Below are positions 6,487 to 9,394 of a stretch of 9,394 bases of DNA, in pieces. The stretch covers positions 1-9,394 of the forward strand of contig CAIUEV010000111.1 of NCBI GenBank assembly GCA_903898335.1. The letters run 5' to 3'. The stretch is from an uncultured bacterium. Lineage in GTDB: Bacteria; Patescibacteriota; Minisyncoccia; CAIUEV01. Numbering within the stretch: the first letter of the stretch is position 1; every line of letters begins with the position of its first letter. The translations under genes were made by a program, and so were the position numbers. The notes below the pieces were generated by a model. That model worked only from the letters and a program-made list of their open reading frames with translations. It searched no databases and was not told the DNA's origin.

Positions 6487-6822
6487 TTAATTATTGGCGT
6501 AACGGGCGGCGTAGTTGAAAGCGTAGAAATATTTTTGCCAAGATTCATCGGTGGATTGATATTCGTTGTCGAAAGCTAAATAATCAATCAGAATTTCTTT
6601 CATTCGGAGAATTTCTTTTAAACGGTATCGGTTTTTTGGATCTTCCACTGTAAGATAAATAAGTTCCAAAGCTCTTTCCATAGCCTTCCAACTGTAATCA
6701 GCATTATCTTTATTTTTCCATTTTATAGATCTTTCGACCTCGCTACCAATGTTTGCCATTTGTTCAAAAAAGGAAAGCTCAAACCAACGACCGGCAGCTA
6801 ATTCTTGATGTTGAAAATTCAT
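6487..6822 (-). CDS. Small helical protein of unknown function, coupled to DUF5674
   Basis: The 111-residue product has no family name I can give with confidence. It appears all-helical and acidic/aromatic, with blocks such as G-R-W-F-E-L-S-F-F-E-Q-M-A-N-I-G (11-26), W-K-A-M-E-R-A-L-E-L-I (45-55) and a C-terminal F-Y-A-F-N-Y-A-A-R-Y-A. It has no cysteine, signal peptide or membrane segment. Its ATG overlaps the TGA of the DUF5674 gene in an ATGA, the usual sign of translational coupling, and its stop is 2 bases before the ATG of the SIR2-like gene. The arrangement supports joint expression and perhaps a shared complex, which is an inference. Confidence 0.75.
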   Translation of the reverse strand: MNFQHQELAAGRWFELSFFEQMANIGSEVERSIKWKNKDNADYSWKAMERALELIYLTVEDPKNRYRLKEILRMKEILIDYLAFDNEYQSTDESWQKYFYAFNYAARYANN

Positions 6823-7160
6823 TTTGTGACAAGTTTATTGACGATGGAAATTATTTTTTCACGAATTTGTTTGTCGTCGACACCGCGAGATCGATTATTT
6901 TGTGATGGTCTTAGGTTGATCATAGAATCAAATTCGACAAAATCTTCCCCTGAAAGATCCGGATAGAGATTGATTCCCCATAGGCTTTCTTGCTTTGATT
7001 TATTTTCAAGCAGTAACTTCTCTTCATCCGCATGAAGTTCGGCGTCGACAACCATAATCTCTTTATCGATATCAACGACTGCCTTGACCAGACTATCAAA
7101 CATTTTTTCAGACATTGTTTTCAACTCCTCAATAGAGATTTTTTTATCGATGATTTTCAT
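6819..7160 (-). CDS. DUF5674 family protein
   Basis: The 113-residue sequence matches what I recall of DUF5674: an N-terminal I-S-I-E-E-L-K-T-M-S-E-K-M-F, a central V-K-A-V-V-D-I-D-K-E-I-M-V-V-D with A-E-L-H-A-D-E-E, then W-G-I-N-L-Y-P and E-F-D-S-M-I-N-L-R-P-S-Q-N-N-R-S-R-G-V. The family has no established function. The conserved acidic, His and Arg residues in the A-E-L-H-A-D-E-E and R-P-S-Q-N-N-R-S-R-G blocks could form an active or binding site, which is speculation. It is the first gene of a tight minus-strand cluster and overlaps the next gene by 4 bases. An extended -10 promoter lies just upstream. The call rests on remembered family sequence, with no profile search. Confidence 0.8.
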   Translation of the reverse strand: MKIIDKKISIEELKTMSEKMFDSLVKAVVDIDKEIMVVDAELHADEEKLLLENKSKQESLWGINLYPDLSGEDFVEFDSMINLRPSQNNRSRGVDDKQIREKIISIVNKLVTK

Positions 7161-7194
7161 TGCTTTGAAATTATTTTCTTACCATTGTTAGTGA

Positions 7195-7203
7195 ATGATA
7201 GCA
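7195..7203 (-). promoter_or_regulatory. Extended -10 promoter of the DUF5674-SIR2 cluster
   Basis: TGC followed by TATCAT on the minus strand gives an extended -10, with 5 of 6 matches in the hexamer. No good -35 is seen at 16-18 bases, as is common for extended -10 promoters. Predicted transcription from about 7188 leaves a leader of about 28 bases before the ATG at 7160. Confidence 0.4.
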
Positions 7204-7296
7204 TATCGAAAAACAAAAAGCGAGAAAATTGATTTTGCGATTTAAATTATTTTTTGTTTATTAACTAAAAAACTTTTTAATTTCATTTTTTCTCAT

Positions 7297-7302
7297 TATA
7301 CT
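7297..7302 (+). promoter_or_regulatory. Candidate -10 for the surface-protein gene
   Basis: TATACT matches the -10 consensus at 5 of 6 positions and lies 17 bases before the ATG at 7320. The -35 region (about 7274-7279, TTTTTA) is weak. With a start near 7309 the leader would be only about 11 bases for the ATG at 7320 and about 29 for the in-frame ATG at 7338, which slightly favours the second start. Confidence 0.35.
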
Positions 7303-7319
7303 TAAATAAAGTAAAATTA

Positions 7320-9394
7320 ATGCAAACAAAAATAAAAATGTTACCAAAAAAAGAAAAGAGAAAACTTTTGAAGCTTTCGGTTTTTTTCGCCATAGGATTG
7401 GCTTTTGTGTCGGTTTTTGTTGTCTATGGTGTTTTGGGAATTAATTCGCAAGAAGAAAATAACAACACAGAAGTTGCTTATTCTCAAAATTCGATTGGGA
7501 AAGAACTTTTAAAATCAGTTTCAAAGAAAAAATCGACTAAGAAAAAGAAGAAAACTAAAATTGCTGATAGCTCTGCTGTTTTTGTCGCTTCCGCTACTCC
7601 CTCTTCCTCCACCTCCCCTCCTCCGCTAGATTGTCCGGAAACCAGCCAACTGATGTGGAATGGTCAAAAATTTTATTGCCTTCCACAAACAGATCATTAT
7701 TCATTAAGTGTTTCTGTAACTGGTGATGCTACAAAAACAATAACTATAGCAAGAAATGAAACAACTGATATTTCCACGAGTTTTATTGATAAAGACACCC
7801 TTTACACTGCCGGCAGCGGAATGAATTTGAGCGTTGATAATGCTTTTTCGATAGCAAATAAGGGTGTGACGAATGATATGCTGGTCGGAACGGACATCTC
7901 AACCGTTGGAACGATTACCTCCGGAGTTTGGAATGGAAGCGCCATCGCCGTTTCAAGCGGAGGAACGGGCTCCACTAACGGATCAATAAGCGGAACGGGA
8001 GAGCTGGTTTTTTCCTCCGGTGGGACGAACCAAAACATCATTCTTCTCCCCAGTGGGACAGGAGGAGTGGGGATCGGTGTCACCGCACCAACTTCCAAGC
8101 TGGAAATAAAAGGAACGAATTCAGAGGCGACTGTTGATTCGACAGATAAAGTCACTAATGGAAGTTTTGCTACCAATTCCACTTGGACTTTTGGAGCCGG
8201 CTGGTCTTTTGATGCGGTTAATTTGGAAGCCGATCACGCTGTTGGCAACACGGAAGACTTGGAGGAGAATGTTTCTGCCGTTTCAGGAGAAGTTTATCAG
8301 GTCACTTTTACAGTTAAGAATTTAACGGGTGGCCAGATTGTTCCCTCGATTGGCGGCGGAATCGGAACAGCTGTCTCTTCCAACTCCACTTCCATTCAGT
8401 ACATTACTGCAATCTCAAACGGAAACTTGAAATTCACCCCCCTGACTAATTTTGATGGATCAATCGACGATGTTGTTGTGAAAAAAGTTAATTTCTCGCA
8501 GGCTTTACTTTCTCTTCGTAATAGTGATGATTCAGTCAATCTGGAAATCAGAGCATCCACCACGTCCTTTGATAATACCTATATCGGTAAAGACGCTGGA
8601 AAATCTCAGTTGACAAATGTTGGTGAAAACACGGCTGTTGGAAAATCGGCCATGATGTATAACACAACCGGTTATTACAACAGCGCTTTCGGTTCTTCCG
8701 CTTTGAAAAACAACACTTCCGGAGTGGCCAATCAGGCTTTTGGCCGAAACGCTTTGAGCTCAAACACCACGGGCTGGTATAATGTTGGAGTCGGCTATCA
8801 AGCCTTACAGGCGAATGTTTCAGGTCAATACAATACTGCTGTCCAGTCTTCCGCCCTCTTGAGCAATACAACCGGAAATTACAATTTGGGTATAGGATTT
8901 GAATCTCTTAAAAATAATTTAACCGGAGATTCCAATATTGCTTTGGGCCATCAAGCCGGTTATTCAAACACTACTGGCGCCAATAACTTTTTTGGAGGCA
9001 ATCAATCAGGTTACAGCAACGCGACCGGTTCAAATAACGAATTTATTGGTCATCAATCAGGCTACAGTAATTCAACCGGATCGGGTAACGTTTTCTTGGG
9101 ACATCAAGCTGGATATTATGAGACCGGAAGCAATAAATTGTTTATTGACAACGCTAAGCGATCTTCCGAGTCAGATGCCAGAAGCAAAGCTTTAATTTAT
9201 GGAGTGTTCGATGATGTGGTGGATAATCAGCTCGTGAAAATCAACGGGGGCTTGGTGGTTGGTTCTCCTTCGGGTGGTAATCAAGGGGCCGGAACAATCA
9301 ATGCTCAATTCCTTGCCGATGTATTTGGTGTTCATGTCTCTACCATAAATCGATGGAGAAGAGGGGAGAATCCTACGTTGTCAATCTTATTACA
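7320..9394 (+). CDS. Anchored surface/fibre-like protein with YadA-head-type repeats, partial (right edge)
   Basis: The frame opens at ATG 7320 (in-frame ATG at 7338 also possible) and stays open to the last base, 691 codons. A basic N-terminus precedes one hydrophobic segment at 19-41 (signal anchor, bulk outside). Then come a Lys-rich stretch (69-80), a Ser/Pro linker (91-102) and two cysteines (105, 120). A fibre-like G-T-I-T-S-G-V-W-N-G-S-A-I-A-V (197-211) ends in G-G-T-G. G-V-G-I-G-V-T-A-P-T-S-K-L-E-I (249-263) is typical of phage tail and surface fibres. About 278-390 resembles a carbohydrate-binding beta-sandwich (N-G-S-F ... W-T-F-G-A-G-W-S). Nine 17-residue repeats follow (451-602). 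After G-A-G-T-I-N-A-Q (658-664 region) the sequence changes abruptly to a helix-turn-helix-like segment. A role in attachment to a host or surface is plausible. Other readings in this span lack such structure. Confidence 0.85.
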   Translation, partial: MQTKIKMLPKKEKRKLLKLSVFFAIGLAFVSVFVVYGVLGINSQEENNNTEVAYSQNSIGKELLKSVSKKKSTKKKKKTKIADSSAVFVASATPSSSTSPPPLDCPETSQLMWNGQKFYCLPQTDHYSLSVSVTGDATKTITIARNETTDISTSFIDKDTLYTAGSGMNLSVDNAFSIANKGVTNDMLVGTDISTVGTITSGVWNGSAIAVSSGGTGSTNGSISGTGELVFSSGGTNQNIILLPSGTGGVGIGVTAPTSKLEIKGTNSEATVDSTDKVTNGSFATNSTWTFGAGWSFDAVNLEADHAVGNTEDLEENVSAVSGEVYQVTFTVKNLTGGQIVPSIGGGIGTAVSSNSTSIQYITAISNGNLKFTPLTNFDGSIDDVVVKKVNFSQALLSLRNSDDSVNLEIRASTTSFDNTYIGKDAGKSQLTNVGENTAVGKSAMMYNTTGYYNSAFGSSALKNNTSGVANQAFGRNALSSNTTGWYNVGVGYQALQANVSGQYNTAVQSSALLSNTTGNYNLGIGFESLKNNLTGDSNIALGHQAGYSNTTGANNFFGGNQSGYSNATGSNNEFIGHQSGYSNSTGSGNVFLGHQAGYYETGSNKLFIDNAKRSSESDARSKALIYGVFDDVVDNQLVKINGGLVVGSPSGGNQGAGTINAQFLADVFGVHVSTINRWRRGENPTLSILL
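8670..9125 (+). repeat. Nine tandem 51-bp coding repeats (17-residue YadA-head-like)
   Basis: Each unit follows the pattern G-x-x-N-x-x-x-G-x-x-x-(L/G)-x-x-N-x-(T/S), starting at 8670 and recurring every 51 bases; the ninth unit, at 9078, is one residue short. A degenerate unit (G-E-N-T-A-V-G-K-S-A-M) precedes the array. Units 6 to 9 are the most alike, sharing H-Q-(A/S)-G-Y-(S/Y) or a close variant. The units differ at the DNA level, so this is an old protein repeat rather than a recent duplication. Such repeats fold as stacked left-handed beta-coils in trimeric adhesins. Confidence 0.85.
9309..9394 (+). other. Helix-turn-helix-like segment fused in frame to the surface protein
   Basis: Residues 664 onward read F-L-A-D-V-F-G-V-H-V-S-T-I-N-R-W-R-R-G, then E-N-P-T-L-S-I-L-L. 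This closely follows helices 2-4 of XRE/Cro-type repressors (L-A-x-x-x-G-V-S-x-S-T-I-x-R-W-x-x-G ... N-P-x-L-x-x-L-L). The first helix of such a domain is absent; the sequence before it is fibre protein. The window ends inside the segment. Confidence 0.5.

Noticed and set aside
7802..8182. Minus-strand 126-residue open frame inside the surface-protein gene
   Set aside because: It mirrors Gly/Thr-rich codons of the fibre protein and has no start signal or recognisable motif.
8670..9125. CRISPR-like or DNA-level tandem repeat
   Set aside because: Units are contiguous, diverged at DNA level and in one reading frame; there are no unique spacers or palindromic repeats.
8548..9195. Other-frame open readings across the repeat region
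   Set aside because: They arise from repetition of the 51-bp coding units and have low-complexity, non-protein-like composition.
9291..9394. Intein or diversity-generating retroelement target at the surface-protein end
   Set aside because: No intein N-terminal block is visible after the junction, and no template repeat or reverse transcriptase is present in the window.

Overview
The window looks like a piece of a small, AT-rich bacterial genome, most likely from the Candidate Phyla Radiation (Parcubacteria/Patescibacteria-like). The evidence is the tight gene packing, weak or absent Shine-Dalgarno sequences, a DUF5674 gene (a family I associate with these lineages), a VanY-type peptidase with a signal anchor, and a large anchored surface protein. 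The lineage is an inference; there is no rRNA or other phylogenetic marker apart from a partial cysS. No tRNA, CRISPR array or insertion sequence was found.

Layout. (1) 1-947, minus: cysteinyl-tRNA synthetase, running off the left edge without its C-terminus. (2) 948-1064: divergent promoter region. (3) 1065-3510, plus: a membrane-anchored VanY/M15-type D,D-carboxypeptidase, then a 526-residue protein with a protein-kinase-like active site. (4) 3514-3738, minus: a small basic protein of unknown function whose rho-independent terminator lies inside the 3' end of the convergent kinase-like gene. (5) 7160 down to 3884, minus: DUF5674 protein, small helical protein, SIR2-like protein, Nudix hydrolase and a stripped-down amidohydrolase, closely spaced and possibly one transcription unit with an internal promoter before the Nudix gene. 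(6) 7320-9394, plus: a large anchored surface protein of fibre-like modules and nine 17-residue YadA-head-like repeats, running off the right edge.

The most interesting region is the minus-strand cluster. DUF5674 and the small protein overlap by 4 bases (ATGA). Two bases after the small protein's stop lies an ATG that opens a SIR2-like gene, but a run of nine A's a few codons in shifts it out of frame. With eight A's the gene is a continuous 240 codons holding both the NAD-binding glycine motif and the T-N-N-F-D catalytic motif; as written, only the C-terminal half has a start codon. The neighbouring Nudix hydrolase suggests a link to NAD or ADP-ribose chemistry. Defence or metabolic roles are both possible and neither is shown.

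The second oddity is at the right edge. The surface protein switches within one residue from a fibre-type motif (G-A-G-T-I-N-A-Q) to a segment that reads like the DNA-binding helices of an XRE/Cro-type repressor. This could be a genuine fusion, an inserted element or a chimeric assembly join.
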